Counted from the stretch's first letter, positions 47,429 to 56,890 are shown. The stretch: DNA of 64,000 nucleotides from Luteibacter jiangsuensis (GCF_011742555.1 NZ_JAAQQR010000002.1:248001-312000), one strand, 5' to 3'. The notes: generated by a model not told the origin, from the sequence alone. Translations and numbers: made by a program.

Positions 47429-48934
47429 CTACTTCACCCCGTGCATCAGCCGGTTGATCAGCGGAGCGATCAGGAACAGCAGGATGCCCGCACCCACCAG
47501 CAGTTCGAAGCTGAAGGTGAATCCAGAAAGCGCCGAGCCAACCGTCATGCCGGTCTCGCCGCTGATGTGGCCTGCAAGCAGACCCGACAGGTTGTTGCCG
47601 ATGGCGGTGGAAAGGAACCAGCCGCCCATGGCCAGGCCCACCACGCGGATGGGCGCCAGCTTGGTAACCATCGACAGGCCGATGGGCGACAGGCACAGCT
47701 CGCCGATGGTCTGCAGCACGTAGCACGCCGCCAGCGGCCAGAACGGAATCAGCCCCTGCCCGTCCACGAGGCTCTTCAGCGCATACATCAGCACGAGGAA
47801 GCCCAGCGCGTTGAAGATGAGGCCGAGACCGAACTTGCGCGGAATCGAGGGTTCCTTGCGGAATTTCGCGGACCAGCCCCATGCGAGCGCCACCACCGGC
47901 GCGAAGACGAGGATCGCCGCCGAGTTCACCGACTGGAACCAGCCGGTGGGGAATTCCCAACCGAACATCTGCCGATCGACGATGTTCTGCGCCAGGAAGT
48001 TGAACGAACTGCCGGCCTGTTCGAAGAACATCCAGAACAGCACATTGAACGCGAAAAGCACCAGCATGGCGATAACGCGATGGATCTGGATGCGGTCGTG
48101 CCGCACGGCTTCGACGACCAGCATCACCGCCACGCCGATGAACAGCACACCCAGCAGCCATGCGATGAATACCGCGCCGGCCTGCGCCATCAGCAGGTAC
48201 ACGAGTGGAATGGCCACGAGGACACCGACGATCACCGCGATGAGGTTCTTGCCCTCGTGTCGCTCCGGCGGCGGCACGCCCACGCCGAGCAACTGCTTCT
48301 TGCCCAGCAGGAACCAGATGAAGCAGATGGCCATGCCGATGCCGGTCGCGGCGAAAACCACCTTGTAGTTCTGCTGCAGCGGCGTATCGGTGATCACCGA
48401 GGCAAGCCAGCCGGTCACCAGCGGCGCGAGGAATCCGCCCAGATTGATGCCCATGTAGAAGATGGTGAAACCGCGGTCGCGGCGGTCGTCACCCACGGGG
48501 TAGATCTGTCCCACCAGGGACGAGATGTTCGGCTTGAAGAGACCGTTGCCCACGATGACAGTGGCGAGGCCGGCGAGGAACACCTGCTGGTTGGGCACCA
48601 TCACCATGAACAACCCGCTGCCCATGACCAGCGCGCCGAGCAGGATGGAACGCTGGTAACCGAGGATGCGGTCGGCCACCCAGCCGCCGAAGATCGCCGA
48701 GGCATAGACCAGCGCGAGATAGGCGCCGTAGGTACGGCTGGCGTAACCCTGGCCCGATGCGTCGCCCTGGAAGAACTCGGCGACGATGTACAGCGTGAGG
48801 GCCCAGCGCATGCCGTAAAAGGCAAAGCGCTCCCAGAATTCGGTCATGAACAGCATCCAGAGCGGACGCGGGTGACCCATGGTTTGCGGGTAGTCGGGCA
48901 CGGGCCGGGCGGCGGCTGGGGCGGTCGGTGTCAT
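47429..48934 (-). CDS. Proton-dependent oligopeptide transporter (POT/PTR2 family, MFS)
   Basis: 501 residues, 12-14 membrane segments. The proton/peptide-coupling motif ExxER is in TEFWERFAFYGMR on helix 1, with GGWVADRILG after helix 2 and FTIFYMGINLGGFLAPL and ELCLSPIGLSMVTKLAP (the PTR2 signatures) later. It would import di- and tripeptides across the inner membrane with protons. Upstream kynA and downstream marR are separated by REP-like repeats, so it is probably a single-gene unit; no specific regulation seen. Confidence 0.93.
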   Translation of the reverse strand: MTPTAPAAARPVPDYPQTMGHPRPLWMLFMTEFWERFAFYGMRWALTLYIVAEFFQGDASGQGYASRTYGAYLALVYASAIFGGWVADRILGYQRSILLGALVMGSGLFMVMVPNQQVFLAGLATVIVGNGLFKPNISSLVGQIYPVGDDRRDRGFTIFYMGINLGGFLAPLVTGWLASVITDTPLQQNYKVVFAATGIGMAICFIWFLLGKKQLLGVGVPPPERHEGKNLIAVIVGVLVAIPLVYLLMAQAGAVFIAWLLGVLFIGVAVMLVVEAVRHDRIQIHRVIAMLVLFAFNVLFWMFFEQAGSSFNFLAQNIVDRQMFGWEFPTGWFQSVNSAAILVFAPVVALAWGWSAKFRKEPSIPRKFGLGLIFNALGFLVLMYALKSLVDGQGLIPFWPLAACYVLQTIGELCLSPIGLSMVTKLAPIRVVGLAMGGWFLSTAIGNNLSGLLAGHISGETGMTVGSALSGFTFSFELLVGAGILLFLIAPLINRLMHGVK

Positions 48935-48994
48935 GGCTTCCCTTGGGAACGGTTCGTGCAGGTTGTTTAGCCGGACCGAGCCGATGCGTCAAAT

Positions 48995-49078
48995 TGTGGG
49001 AGCCGCTTCAGCGGCGATGGGGAGCTTGCGGCAAGGCTGCCCGCTGCCGCGGGATCGCCGGCAAAGCCGGCTCCCACA
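48995..49078. repeat. REP-like inverted repeat R4
   Basis: TGTGGGAGCCGCTTCAGCGG on the left, diverged complement (GCCGGCAAAGCCGGCTCCCA) on the right. Directly after the kynA stop codon and before the transporter gene, both leftward. Confidence 0.85.
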
Positions 49079-49086
49079 GGGATACG

Positions 49087-49935
49087 TCACGTCCCCAAGA
49101 TCGTCCGCACTTCGATCAACTCGGGAAAGAAACTCTGCTCCAGCGCCTTGCGCAGGAAGGCCACGCCGGACGATCCGCCGGTGCCCTGGCGGAAGCCGAT
49201 GATGCGCTCCACCGTCTTCATGTGACGAAAGCGCCAGAGCTGGAAGGCTTCCTCGATATCCACGAGTTCCTCGCTCAGGTGGTATTCCGGCCAGTATTGC
49301 GTGGTGTCTTCGTAGATCCGCTTGAACACAGGCAGCAAGGCGGCCTGGCTGACCCAGGGCTGCGTCACGTCCCGCTCCATCAGGTCCGCCGGCACGGGAT
49401 GGCCGCGCCGGGCCAGGTAACGCAGGAATTCGTCGTACAGCCCCGGCGCCTCGAACGTGGCCCGCAGGCGATCGTGGGCCACGGGGTCGTGCTCGAACAC
49501 GCGGAGCATGTCGGCGTGCTTGTTGCCGAGGATGAACTCCACCATCCGGTATTGCAGCGACTGGAATCCCGACGATGGCCCCAGCACGTCGCGGAATTGC
49601 AGGTACTCGGCCGGCGTCAGCGTTTCCAGCACGCCCCACTGTTCGTAAAGCTGGCGCTGCACTTGCTTGACGCGGGCAAGGATCTTCAGCGTGCCGTTCA
49701 CGTCGTCGGCCCGCAGGCGGACCAGCGCGGCCTCCAGCTCGTGGATCATCAGCTTCAGCCACAGCTCGGAGGTCTGGTGCTGGATGATGAACAGCATCTC
49801 GTCGTGGTGCGCGGGTTCGCTGCGCGGATGTTGCGCCGAGAGCACCTGGTCGAGCTTCAGGTACTCCCCATAGGTGAGGCGCCCGTCGAGGTCGGTGCGG
49901 ATGCCGGATTCGAGGTCGCGCTGCGGATTGGCCAT
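49087..49935 (-). CDS. kynA: Tryptophan 2,3-dioxygenase
   Basis: 282 residues. [33 protein letters not shown] (distal His), [16 protein letters not shown], and the heme-ligand region [14 protein letters not shown] with [13 protein letters not shown] near the end are all TDO hallmarks. It opens the indole ring of tryptophan to N-formylkynurenine. No kynB or kynU is in view. Single leftward gene; its promoter shares the 230-bp divergent region with pdhA. Confidence 0.95.
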   Translation of the reverse strand: MANPQRDLESGIRTDLDGRLTYGEYLKLDQVLSAQHPRSEPAHHDEMLFIIQHQTSELWLKLMIHELEAALVRLRADDVNGTLKILARVKQVQRQLYEQWGVLETLTPAEYLQFRDVLGPSSGFQSLQYRMVEFILGNKHADMLRVFEHDPVAHDRLRATFEAPGLYDEFLRYLARRGHPVPADLMERDVTQPWVSQAALLPVFKRIYEDTTQYWPEYHLSEELVDIEEAFQLWRFRHMKTVERIIGFRQGTGGSSGVAFLRKALEQSFFPELIEVRTILGT

Positions 49936-50165
49936 GGGACGCTTTCACATTGAGAGGGGTTGACAAGGCCGGAAAACCGCGCCGCAGAGCCGTTGGCGCG
50001 GCAATGGAGGCCGCAATCATGCTGCGCCGTACCTTGCCGGGTGATAATACCCCTGATATCTAGTCCGGCTCGCAAGAACACAAAGCCGTGTCGCGCCCCG
50101 CTGGATGGGCCTGGCCGCTTCCCCCGTCGTGCGTGTCGTTTCTAACCATCCCCTGGGAGCGAGTC

Positions 50166-51242
50166 GTGTCCATCGCCGCCAAGTTCGAAATCGAATACCT
50201 GCAATACCTTGACCAGGACGGCAAGGAAACCGGTAAGGAACTCCCCGAATTCGCCAAGGACCTCGACCACATGGTCGAGCTCTACAAGCTCATGGTGTCC
50301 ACCCGCGTGTTCGACGCCAAGTCGATCGCGCTGCAGCGCACCGGCAAGCTGGGCACCTACGCCTCCTGCCTGGGCCACGAAGCCGCGCACGTCGGCATCG
50401 GCAGCGCCATGCGCCGCGAGGACTCCCTGGCCGTCTCCTATCGCGAATACGGCGCGCAGCTGTATCGCGGCGTGAAGCCGCGCGAGGTGTACACCTACTG
50501 GGGCGGCGACGAGCGCGGCAACGACTTCGCCGACGCGCCCGCGCACGACTTCGCCTGGTGCGTGCCCATCGGCACGCAGTGCCTGCACGCCGCCGGTTCG
50601 GCGCTCGCGTTCAAGATCCGCAACGAGCCGCGCGTGGCGGTCTGCACGATCGGCGACGGCGGTTCGTCCAAGGGCGACTTCTACGGCGCCATCAACGTGG
50701 CCGGTGCGCAGCAGCTGCCGCTGGTGGCCGTGATCGTGAACAACCAGTGGGCCATTTCGGTGCCGCGCCGCATCCAGAGCGGTTCCGGCACGCTGGCCCA
50801 GAAGGGCATCGCCGCCGGCCTGTACTGCATCCAGGTGGACGGCAACGACATCATCGCCGTGCGCAAGGCGATGGAAGACGCGCTGGAGCGCGCCCGCTCC
50901 GGCAACGGCGGCAGCGTGATCGAGGCCGTCACCTACCGCCTCGGCGACCACACCACCGCCGACGATGCCCGCCGCTACCGCGGTGAGCAGGAAGTGAAAG
51001 ATGCCTGGGAGCGCGACCCGGTGCCGCGCCTGCGCAAGTGGCTCGAAGCCAAGGGCAAGTGGGACGACGCGAAGGAAGAGGCCTGGAAGGCCGAATGCGA
51101 CGACTGGATGGACAACGAGGTCAACGCGTACCTGGAAACGAAGAACCAGCCGGCGACGGCCATGTTCGATTACCTGTACGCCGAACTCCCCGCCGACCTC
51201 GAAAAGCAGCGTGAACTCGTTGCTTCCCTCGATCGCAAGTAA
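50166..51242 (+). CDS. pdhA: Pyruvate dehydrogenase E1 component, alpha subunit
   Basis: 358 residues, heterotetrameric-type E1 alpha. The thiamine-diphosphate motif runs from GDGGSSKGDFYGA to VIVNNQWAIS; SYREYGAQLYRG and the phosphorylation-loop-like YRLGDHTTADDA are conserved. It decarboxylates a 2-oxo acid with PdhB and hands the acyl group to PdhC. Branched-chain substrates are possible for this family, so pyruvate is probable, not certain. The start is GTG at 50166 with GGGAG six bases upstream. 12 bp before pdhB. Confidence 0.92.
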   Translation: MSIAAKFEIEYLQYLDQDGKETGKELPEFAKDLDHMVELYKLMVSTRVFDAKSIALQRTGKLGTYASCLGHEAAHVGIGSAMRREDSLAVSYREYGAQLYRGVKPREVYTYWGGDERGNDFADAPAHDFAWCVPIGTQCLHAAGSALAFKIRNEPRVAVCTIGDGGSSKGDFYGAINVAGAQQLPLVAVIVNNQWAISVPRRIQSGSGTLAQKGIAAGLYCIQVDGNDIIAVRKAMEDALERARSGNGGSVIEAVTYRLGDHTTADDARRYRGEQEVKDAWERDPVPRLRKWLEAKGKWDDAKEEAWKAECDDWMDNEVNAYLETKNQPATAMFDYLYAELPADLEKQRELVASLDRK

Positions 51243-51254
51243 GGATTCCTTCCC

Positions 51255-52235
51255 ATGGCACAAATCACTCTCATCGAAGCGGTGACCCAGGCCCTCGCCT
51301 ACGAGATGCGCAACGACGACAGCGTCGTGGTGCTCGGCGAAGATGTCGGCGTGAACGGCGGCGTGTTCCGCGCCACGCAGGGCTTGCAGGAACAGTTCGG
51401 CGAAATGCGCGTCATCGACACGCCGCTGGACGAAGGCACCATCGCCGGCCTCACCGTCGGCCTCGCCGCGCAGGGCATGAAGCCCGTCGCGGAAGCGCAG
51501 TTCGAAGGCTTCATCTATCCGATGATGGAGCACATCGCCTGCCACGCCGCGCGCATGCGCAACCGCACCCGCGGCCGCATCACCGTGCCGGCCGTGTGGC
51601 GCGCCCCGTGGGGCGGCGGCATCCGTGCTCCCGAGCACCACTCGGAAGCGAACGAGCACCTGTTCACCAACATCCCCGGCCTGCGCGTGGTGATGCCGTC
51701 GTCGCCCGCCCGTGCCTACGGCCTGCTGCTCGCCGCCATCCGCGATCCGGATCCGGTGATCTTCTTCGAGCCGAAGCGCATCTACCGCCAGTACAAGGAA
51801 GAAGTGCCCGACGACGGTGAGGCCCTGCCGCTCGACGTCTGTTTCGTTCTGCGCGACGGCACCGACGTGACCCTGGTGACCTGGGGCGCACAGGTGAAGG
51901 AATGCCTCGAGGCCGCCGACGAACTGGCCGAGAAGGGCATCAGCGCCGAAGTGATCGACGTGGCCACGCTCACGCCGCTCGACTTCGACACCATCGCCGA
52001 GTCGGTGACCAAGACCGGTCGCTGCGTCATCGTGCACGAAGCCCCGAAAACCGCCGGCTTCGGTGCCGAGATCGCCGCCCGCCTGTCCGAGGAGTGCCTC
52101 TACAGCCTGCTCGCGCCGGTGGAACGCGTCACCGGTTTCGATACGCACATTCCGCTGTTCCGCCTGGAAATGAAGTACCTCCCCAGCGTCGAACGCATCG
52201 TCGAAGCCGCCGAGCGCACGCTCGCCGCCTCCTGA
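51255..52235 (+). CDS. pdhB: Pyruvate dehydrogenase E1 component, beta subunit
   Basis: 326 residues. VVVLGEDVGVNGGVFRATQG, DTPLDEGTIAGLTVGLA and the C-terminal transketolase-like domain with VTWGAQVKECLEAADEL are those of the E1 beta subunit that completes the cofactor site. Forms an alpha2beta2 tetramer with PdhA. ATG at 51255, AAGGA upstream; the E2 gene follows after 14 bp, so pdhABC is one operon. No E3 (lipoamide dehydrogenase) gene lies in this window. Confidence 0.95.
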   Translation: MAQITLIEAVTQALAYEMRNDDSVVVLGEDVGVNGGVFRATQGLQEQFGEMRVIDTPLDEGTIAGLTVGLAAQGMKPVAEAQFEGFIYPMMEHIACHAARMRNRTRGRITVPAVWRAPWGGGIRAPEHHSEANEHLFTNIPGLRVVMPSSPARAYGLLLAAIRDPDPVIFFEPKRIYRQYKEEVPDDGEALPLDVCFVLRDGTDVTLVTWGAQVKECLEAADELAEKGISAEVIDVATLTPLDFDTIAESVTKTGRCVIVHEAPKTAGFGAEIAARLSEECLYSLLAPVERVTGFDTHIPLFRLEMKYLPSVERIVEAAERTLAAS

Positions 52236-52249
52236 GGAAACCTTAAGAC

Positions 52250-53632
52250 ATGGCCGACATCAAGACCTTTTACCTGCCGGACCTCGGCGAGGGCCTGCCC
52301 GACGCGACCGTCGTCGAGTGGCACGTGAAGGAAGGCGACACCATCAAGCTCGACGCCCCGCTGGTGTCGATGGAAACCGCGAAGGCCGTCGTCGATGTGC
52401 CGTCGCCCTACTCCGGCACCGTGAAGAAGCTGCACGGCGCCACCGGCGACATCATCGAAACCGGCGCCGCGCTGGCCGACTTCGAGATCGACCCGAACGC
52501 ACGCCAGCGTGCCGAGGCCGAATCCACCGGCCATCACCATGGCCCGAAGAAGGGCGTGGGCAGCCAGGCGCCCGACGATGCCAGCAAGGTCATCGCCTCG
52601 GACGACGGCGGCGAGATCGAGTCCGGCAATGGCGGCGATCGCGAAGACGAAGGCACCGTGGTCGGCGCCATGATCAGCGGCAACGCGGTGCACACCGAAC
52701 AGGTGAGCAGCGCCGGTGGTGTGAAGGCCGTGCCGGCCGTGCGCGCGGCCGCCAAGAAGCTGAAGGTCGACCTCACCCGTGTGCAGCCCACCGGTGCCGG
52801 CGGCGTGATCACCATGGCCGACGTGAAGAACGCCGCCGCGAACGGCAGCGCCGCCCTCGGCGCCGCTCCGTCCCGCCCGGCCTCGGCCCAGCACCTCGCC
52901 CCCACCCTGCCCGAACCGGGTCCGGCACCGCAGCGCACCGCCGTGTCGCAGGCCGGCAAGGCCGTTCGCACCGCGCCCCCGGGCAAGGACGCGATGGGTC
53001 AGCCGGAGCAGCTCAAGGGCGTCCGTCGCAACATGGCCCGCGTGATGGCCGAGGCACACGCCAATGTCGTGCCGACCACCATCGTCGACGACGCCGACCT
53101 GCATGCATGGATCGGCAAGCAGGACATCACGGCCCGCCTGATCCGCGCCATCGTCGTGGCCTGCAAGGCCGTGCCCGCGCTCAATGCCTGGTTCGACGGC
53201 AAGAACCTGAGCCGCACGCTGCATCCGCACGTGGACATCGGCATTGCCGTGGACACCGAAGACGGCCTGTTCGTGCCGGCCCTGCGCAACGCCGACGTAC
53301 TCGACGGCGCCGGCATCCGCGCCGCGATCAAGCGCCTGCGCAGCTCGGTGGAAGACCGCAGCATTCCGGCATCGGAACTCTCCGGCTACACCATCAGCCT
53401 GTCGAACTTCGGCATGTTCGCCGGCCGCTACGCCACCCCGGTGGTCGTTCCGCCGACCGTCGCCATCATTGGCGCCGGCAAGCTCAGCCACGACGTCGTG
53501 GCGGTGATGGGCGGCATCGAGGTGCACCGCCGCATGCCGCTGTCGCTCACCTTCGACCACCGCGCCGCCACGGGCGGGGAAGCCGCGCGCTTCCTGAAGG
53601 CGATGATCGACGACCTGGGTCTGCCGAACTAA
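52250..53632 (+). CDS. pdhC: Dihydrolipoamide acyltransferase (E2) of the pyruvate dehydrogenase complex
   Basis: 460 residues. One lipoyl domain (1-80; lipoyl lysine 45 in METAKAVVDV), a long Gly/Asp-rich linker with GHHHGPKK, the E1/E3-binding domain (about 158-195, VPAVRAAAKKLKVDL) and the catalytic CAT domain (about 235-460). The catalytic His437 is present, but the usual HRxxDG reads HRAATG, with Thr at the Asp position; this variant occurs in some E2 subfamilies, so the enzyme is probably active. Ends 4 bp before a REP-like repeat. Confidence 0.93.
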   Translation: MADIKTFYLPDLGEGLPDATVVEWHVKEGDTIKLDAPLVSMETAKAVVDVPSPYSGTVKKLHGATGDIIETGAALADFEIDPNARQRAEAESTGHHHGPKKGVGSQAPDDASKVIASDDGGEIESGNGGDREDEGTVVGAMISGNAVHTEQVSSAGGVKAVPAVRAAAKKLKVDLTRVQPTGAGGVITMADVKNAAANGSAALGAAPSRPASAQHLAPTLPEPGPAPQRTAVSQAGKAVRTAPPGKDAMGQPEQLKGVRRNMARVMAEAHANVVPTTIVDDADLHAWIGKQDITARLIRAIVVACKAVPALNAWFDGKNLSRTLHPHVDIGIAVDTEDGLFVPALRNADVLDGAGIRAAIKRLRSSVEDRSIPASELSGYTISLSNFGMFAGRYATPVVVPPTVAIIGAGKLSHDVVAVMGGIEVHRRMPLSLTFDHRAATGGEAARFLKAMIDDLGLPN

Positions 53633-53636
53633 AAGC

Positions 53637-53704
53637 ATCGCCGATAAATCGGCTCCCACACAGAGCGCCACTCGCTTTGTGTGGGAGCCGCTTCAGCGGC
53701 GATG
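53637..53704. repeat. REP-like repeat R5 (outward arrangement)
   Basis: A short unit GCCGATAAATCGGCTCCCAC followed 27 bp later by TGTGGGAGCCGCTTCAGCGG, that is two units back to back rather than face to face as in the other copies. Directly after pdhC. Confidence 0.75.
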
Positions 53705-53767
53705 GGTGCTCGCGTGTCGCCTGCCACGGCGCCCGACTCCCGCGAAACTCGCGGTATCCTTCCCGCC

Positions 53768-54232
53768 ATGCTCAACAACGACACCCTCCGCAGCATCCGC
53801 TACATGCTCGACCTCGGCGAGGTCCACGTCGTCGAGATCATGAAGCTCGCCGGCTTTCCCGCCACGCGCGAACAGGTGGAACCGTGGCTTCGCAAGGAAG
53901 ACGAGCCGGGCTTCGTCGAGATGCCAGACGCCGCCATGGCGCACTTCCTCGACGGCCTCATCGTGCATCGTCGCGGCCGCGACGAAAGCCAGCCGCCCCG
54001 CCCCGTGGAAACCCGCGTCAACAACAACGTGGTGCTGAAGAAGCTCCGCGTAGCCTTCGAACTCAAGGAAGACGACATCCTGGCCATCATGGCCGAGGCC
54101 GGCTTCCGCGTGTCCCGCGGCGAGATAAACGCGCTCTTTCGCCAACCCAAGCACAGTAACTTCCGCCTGTGCGGCGACCAGTTCCTGCGCAACTTCCTGA
54201 AGGGGCTCACGCAGCGGCTGCGCGGGGCGTGA
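53768..54232 (+). CDS. DUF1456 family protein (YehS-like)
   Basis: 154 residues. Two similar halves of about 70 residues each, beginning LNNDTLRSIRYMLDL and VLKKLRVAFELKEDDIL and each ending with a GF-[PR]-[AV]-[TS]-R-[EG]-E motif, the duplicated DUF1456 domain of YehS. Function unknown. The ATG at 53768 matches the family N-terminus; the frame reaching 53681 crosses the repeat. Stands alone. Confidence 0.88.
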   Translation: MLNNDTLRSIRYMLDLGEVHVVEIMKLAGFPATREQVEPWLRKEDEPGFVEMPDAAMAHFLDGLIVHRRGRDESQPPRPVETRVNNNVVLKKLRVAFELKEDDILAIMAEAGFRVSRGEINALFRQPKHSNFRLCGDQFLRNFLKGLTQRLRGA

Positions 54233-54541
54233 ACTCCGTCGCCCCTGCGAAGGCAGGGGCCCAGTGACTCCACGCCCGATCGTGCCGCAAGGCGCTGGAT
54301 TCCCGCTTTCGCGGGAATGACGAGCGGTGTGGGAATAATGAGAGGAAGATCGTCGTCCCTGCGAAAGCAGGGACCCAGGGACGCTACGCCCGATCGTGCC
54401 GTGAGGCGCTAGATTCCCGCTTTCGCGGGAATGACGAGCGGTGCGAAAAGACGGAAGTACCTAACCGACCTGCACGGAGCCCTCACGCGGGCGCCCCGCG
54501 GTCGGAGCTAGCATGCGCCGACCTTCAAGGGAGGCCCCGCC
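54233..54541. other. Intergenic region with tandem 92-bp repeats
   Basis: 309 bp between the DUF1456 and VOC genes. It is nearly filled by two direct copies of a 92-bp hairpin-rich repeat (see the repeat entry); the last 98 bp contain the leader of the VOC gene with GGGAGG at 54530-54535. No coding frame is supported. Confidence 0.55.
54238..54443. repeat. Two direct 92-bp repeats, each with two hairpins
   Basis: Copy 1 is 54238-54329 and copy 2 is 54352-54443, separated by 22 bp. Each starts with a hairpin of the CCCTGCGAAAGCAGGG kind, then GCCCGATCGTGCCG, and ends with TTCCCGCTTTCGCGGGAATG and ACGAGCGGTG. Copies differ at a few sites. The GTCATTCCCGCGAAAGCGGG-type core is common in proteobacterial intergenic repeats. 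Confidence 0.85.
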
Positions 54542-54922
54542 ATGCATCACAGCAGACTGTGCGCACTCGTTCTCGACTGCCAGGACGGCGACCTTGCCAG
54601 CGCCGCCGAGTTCTGGAGCCAGGCGCTGGGCAAGCCCATCAAGAGCACGGACGAGGAAGGCGACGGCAAGTACGCCACGCTGGAGACCGCGCAGGACGAA
54701 CTGCAGATCCTCCTTCAACGCGTGGACCACCCAAGCCGGGTGCACCTGGACATCGAGGCCGACGATCAGGACGCCGAGGCCGACCGGCTCGAGAAGCTCG
54801 GGGCGAAGCGCATCGGCTTCGTCAAACGATGGTGGGTCATGGAGGCACCGACCGGCCATCGCTTCTGCATCGTGCGCAAGCAGGCGGAGGAGTTCGGGCC
54901 GCACCTCAACCGGTGGGATTGA
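54542..54922 (+). CDS. VOC superfamily (glyoxalase/dioxygenase-like) protein
   Basis: 126 residues, a single VOC half-pair: LCALVLDCQDGDLASAAEFW at the start, then DELQILLQRVDHPSRVHLDIEA and APTGHRFCIVRKQ at the end. The His in the first strand, common as a metal ligand, is replaced (LVLDC), so metal binding is doubtful. Substrate unknown. GGGAGG six bases before the ATG. Convergent with the small membrane-protein gene, with a REP-like repeat between. Confidence 0.8.
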   Translation: MHHSRLCALVLDCQDGDLASAAEFWSQALGKPIKSTDEEGDGKYATLETAQDELQILLQRVDHPSRVHLDIEADDQDAEADRLEKLGAKRIGFVKRWWVMEAPTGHRFCIVRKQAEEFGPHLNRWD

Positions 54923-54936
54923 TGCCTGCGGGCTTG

Positions 54937-55019
54937 TGTGGGAGCCGCTTATGCGGCGATGGGCGTTCGCCGTCCGGCTTGCCCGCTGCCGCGGGATCGC
55001 CGCTGAAGCGGCTCCCACA
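54937..55019. repeat. REP-like inverted repeat R6
   Basis: TGTGGGAGCCGCTTATGCGG on the left and ATCGCCGCTGAAGCGGCTCC followed by CACA on the right, with CCGCTGCCGCGG inside. Between convergent genes. Confidence 0.85.
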
Positions 55020-55035
55020 ATGGGTTCGCAACGAT

Positions 55036-55362
55036 TTACAGTGCGCGCTTTTTCCAGACCATCTGGCGAACGATGAGCGCCAGCACGAGCACGGCGACAA
55101 ACGCCCCGTAGCCGTAAAGCGCCGGCACCACCTGTTGCCAGATCGCGCCGCTCTTGGGGCCGAACTGGTCGGCGGCCGGCAGTTCGACGCCATCGTACGC
55201 CAGCAAGGCTGCCTGGAACGCGGCGACGGTCGCCGCGAGCAGGGCAAGCACGTCGAAACCACGACGCGTCGCGTTCTTCGGCAGCGACTTCGGATAAGCC
55301 CAATACGCCCAGCCCAATACGATCAGCCAGGGGGCGAGCAGCAGGATCGCGAGATAGCGCAT
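55036..55362 (-). CDS. Small three- or four-helix membrane protein downstream of trpS
   Basis: 108 residues with hydrophobic segments near 3-25, 40-60 and 82-102, no recognised family and no catalytic motif. The ATG at 55362 lies one base after the trpS stop codon, with AGAGG in the trpS end as ribosome site, so it is coupled to trpS. A much longer open frame reaching 55848 is a shadow of trpS. Function unknown. Confidence 0.72.
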   Translation of the reverse strand: MRYLAILLLAPWLIVLGWAYWAYPKSLPKNATRRGFDVLALLAATVAAFQAALLAYDGVELPAADQFGPKSGAIWQQVVPALYGYGAFVAVLVLALIVRQMVWKKRAL

Positions 55363-55363
55363 G

Positions 55364-56779
55364 TCAGGGCCTCTGCCCCGAGGCCTGCGCGGCCTTCGCG
55401 GCAGCCTCCTCGGCGGTGGCGGAAGCGAGCGCGTCGAGCGCCGCACGCAGGCGCTCCGAAGCCCCGGTGCGAGCGGCAGCGTCCGGGTACGAGTCACCGG
55501 TGGCCACCACTTTCCCATCCACCAGCCATGCGAGGCGGTCGCCTTCCGATGCGATGTTCGCCTGCGCACCACCCAGCGTCGACAACGTCTGGCGCAAGGC
55601 ACCGGCGGCCTTCGGATCGGTGAACGGCACCGACAGCAGCAGCTCCTCGCCATCCGCGCCGAACAGGCGGAAGCGGAAGGTGCCGTCGCTGTCGCGGAAG
55701 CTGGCGAGGCGCGGCGGCTTCGCCTTCGGCGCCTCCGGCGTGGCGCTTGCCTGATGCGCGACCGGCTTGTGACGCGCGCTGCGCAGCCCCACGGCCTCGC
55801 GAAGCGTTTCCACCAGCGGCCCGGCGATGGCACGCGCCTTGGCGGCACCGGCGAGCAGGATGTCTTCCATCTGCCCGGGGCTGGCCATCAGCGCGTCGTA
55901 GCGCTCGCGCATCGGTGCCACCTCGGCGTCCACACGCTCGAAAAGCACCTGCTTGGCTTCGCCCCAGCCCAGGCCACCATGCAGCGCCTCGGCGAACGCC
56001 GCGGTTTCCGCTGGCGACGCGAAGGCCTTGTAGATGGTGAACAGCGCGGAATCCTCGGTGTCTTTCGGCTCGCCGGGGGCGCGCGAGTCGGTGACGATCT
56101 TCATGATCGCCTCGCGCAGCGCCTTCGGACCACCTTCGAACAGCGGGATGGTGTTGTCGTAGCTCTTGGACATCTTGCGCCCGTCGAGACCAGGCAGGGT
56201 GGCCACCTGTTCCTCGATCAGCGCCTCGGGCATCACGAAGAACTCGCGGCCGTAGGTATGGTTGAATCGCTGCGCGATGTCGCGCGCCATCTCGATGTGC
56301 TGGATCTGGTCGCGCCCCACCGGCACCTTGTTCGCGTTGAACGCGAGAATGTCGGCCGCCATCAGCACGGGATACATGTAGAGGCCGGCGGTGACACCCG
56401 CATCGGCGTCTTCCTGGTTCTCGATGTTGCGATCCACGGCCGCCTTGTAGGCATGGGCGCGATTCAGCAGGCCCTTCGACGTGACACAGGTGAGCAGCCA
56501 CATCAGCTCGGGCACTTCCGGCACGTCGGACTGACGGTAGAAGGTGGTGCGTTCCGGATCGAGCCCCGCGGCGAGCCAGCTGGCCGTGATCATGAGGCGG
56601 GAGGCTTCCACGCGGTCGGCATCGTCGCTCTTGATCAGGGCGTGGTAGTCGGCCATGAAGTAGAACGCGTCGACGTTCGGGTCCCGGCTGGCCTGGATGG
56701 CCGGCCGGATGGCGCCGACGTAGTTGCCGAGGTGCGGCGTGCCGGTGGTGGTGATGCCGGTGAGGACGCGGGTGTGCAT
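55364..56779 (-). CDS. trpS: Tryptophanyl-tRNA synthetase with C-terminal extension
   Basis: 471 residues against about 330-340 for the usual bacterial enzyme. HIGH-type motif GTPHLGNY (13-20), KMSKS at 202-206, and [11 protein letters not shown] for Trp binding show an intact class I core (1-335). After a Pro/Ala/Lys-rich linker (336-356) an extra domain (about 357-450) has [19 protein letters not shown], resembling the YegP/DUF1508 beta-rich unit; its job is unknown. The ATG at 56779 fits the family N-terminus; the frame to 56974 runs through a repeat. Confidence 0.93.
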   Translation of the reverse strand: MHTRVLTGITTTGTPHLGNYVGAIRPAIQASRDPNVDAFYFMADYHALIKSDDADRVEASRLMITASWLAAGLDPERTTFYRQSDVPEVPELMWLLTCVTSKGLLNRAHAYKAAVDRNIENQEDADAGVTAGLYMYPVLMAADILAFNANKVPVGRDQIQHIEMARDIAQRFNHTYGREFFVMPEALIEEQVATLPGLDGRKMSKSYDNTIPLFEGGPKALREAIMKIVTDSRAPGEPKDTEDSALFTIYKAFASPAETAAFAEALHGGLGWGEAKQVLFERVDAEVAPMRERYDALMASPGQMEDILLAGAAKARAIAGPLVETLREAVGLRSARHKPVAHQASATPEAPKAKPPRLASFRDSDGTFRFRLFGADGEELLLSVPFTDPKAAGALRQTLSTLGGAQANIASEGDRLAWLVDGKVVATGDSYPDAAARTGASERLRAALDALASATAEEAAAKAAQASGQRP

Positions 56780-56890
56780 AGGGAAGCCTGATACTCGAAC
56801 GGGCGGAAACCGGTCGAGTGTAGCCCGCGTGGCCGCCGGGCGGCGACCCTGCCGCGTGGCAGGTTGCCGCGCCCCGCAGGCAGGCGTCTT

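Noticed and set aside
49960-49988. TTGACA as a -35 for pdhA
   Set aside because: A perfect hexamer, but the positions 16-18 bases further on are GC-rich with no -10 likeness.
50142-52148. 668-codon minus-strand open frame opposite pdhA-pdhB
   Set aside because: Shadow of two well-supported genes; no ribosome site and no family resemblance.
52318-54159. 613-codon plus-strand frame through pdhC and the next gene
   Set aside because: Runs in another frame of pdhC and through a repeat; extremely Arg-rich, no motif.
54238-54443. Direct repeats as a CRISPR array
   Set aside because: Only two 92-bp units with internal hairpins, no short spacers and no cas genes.
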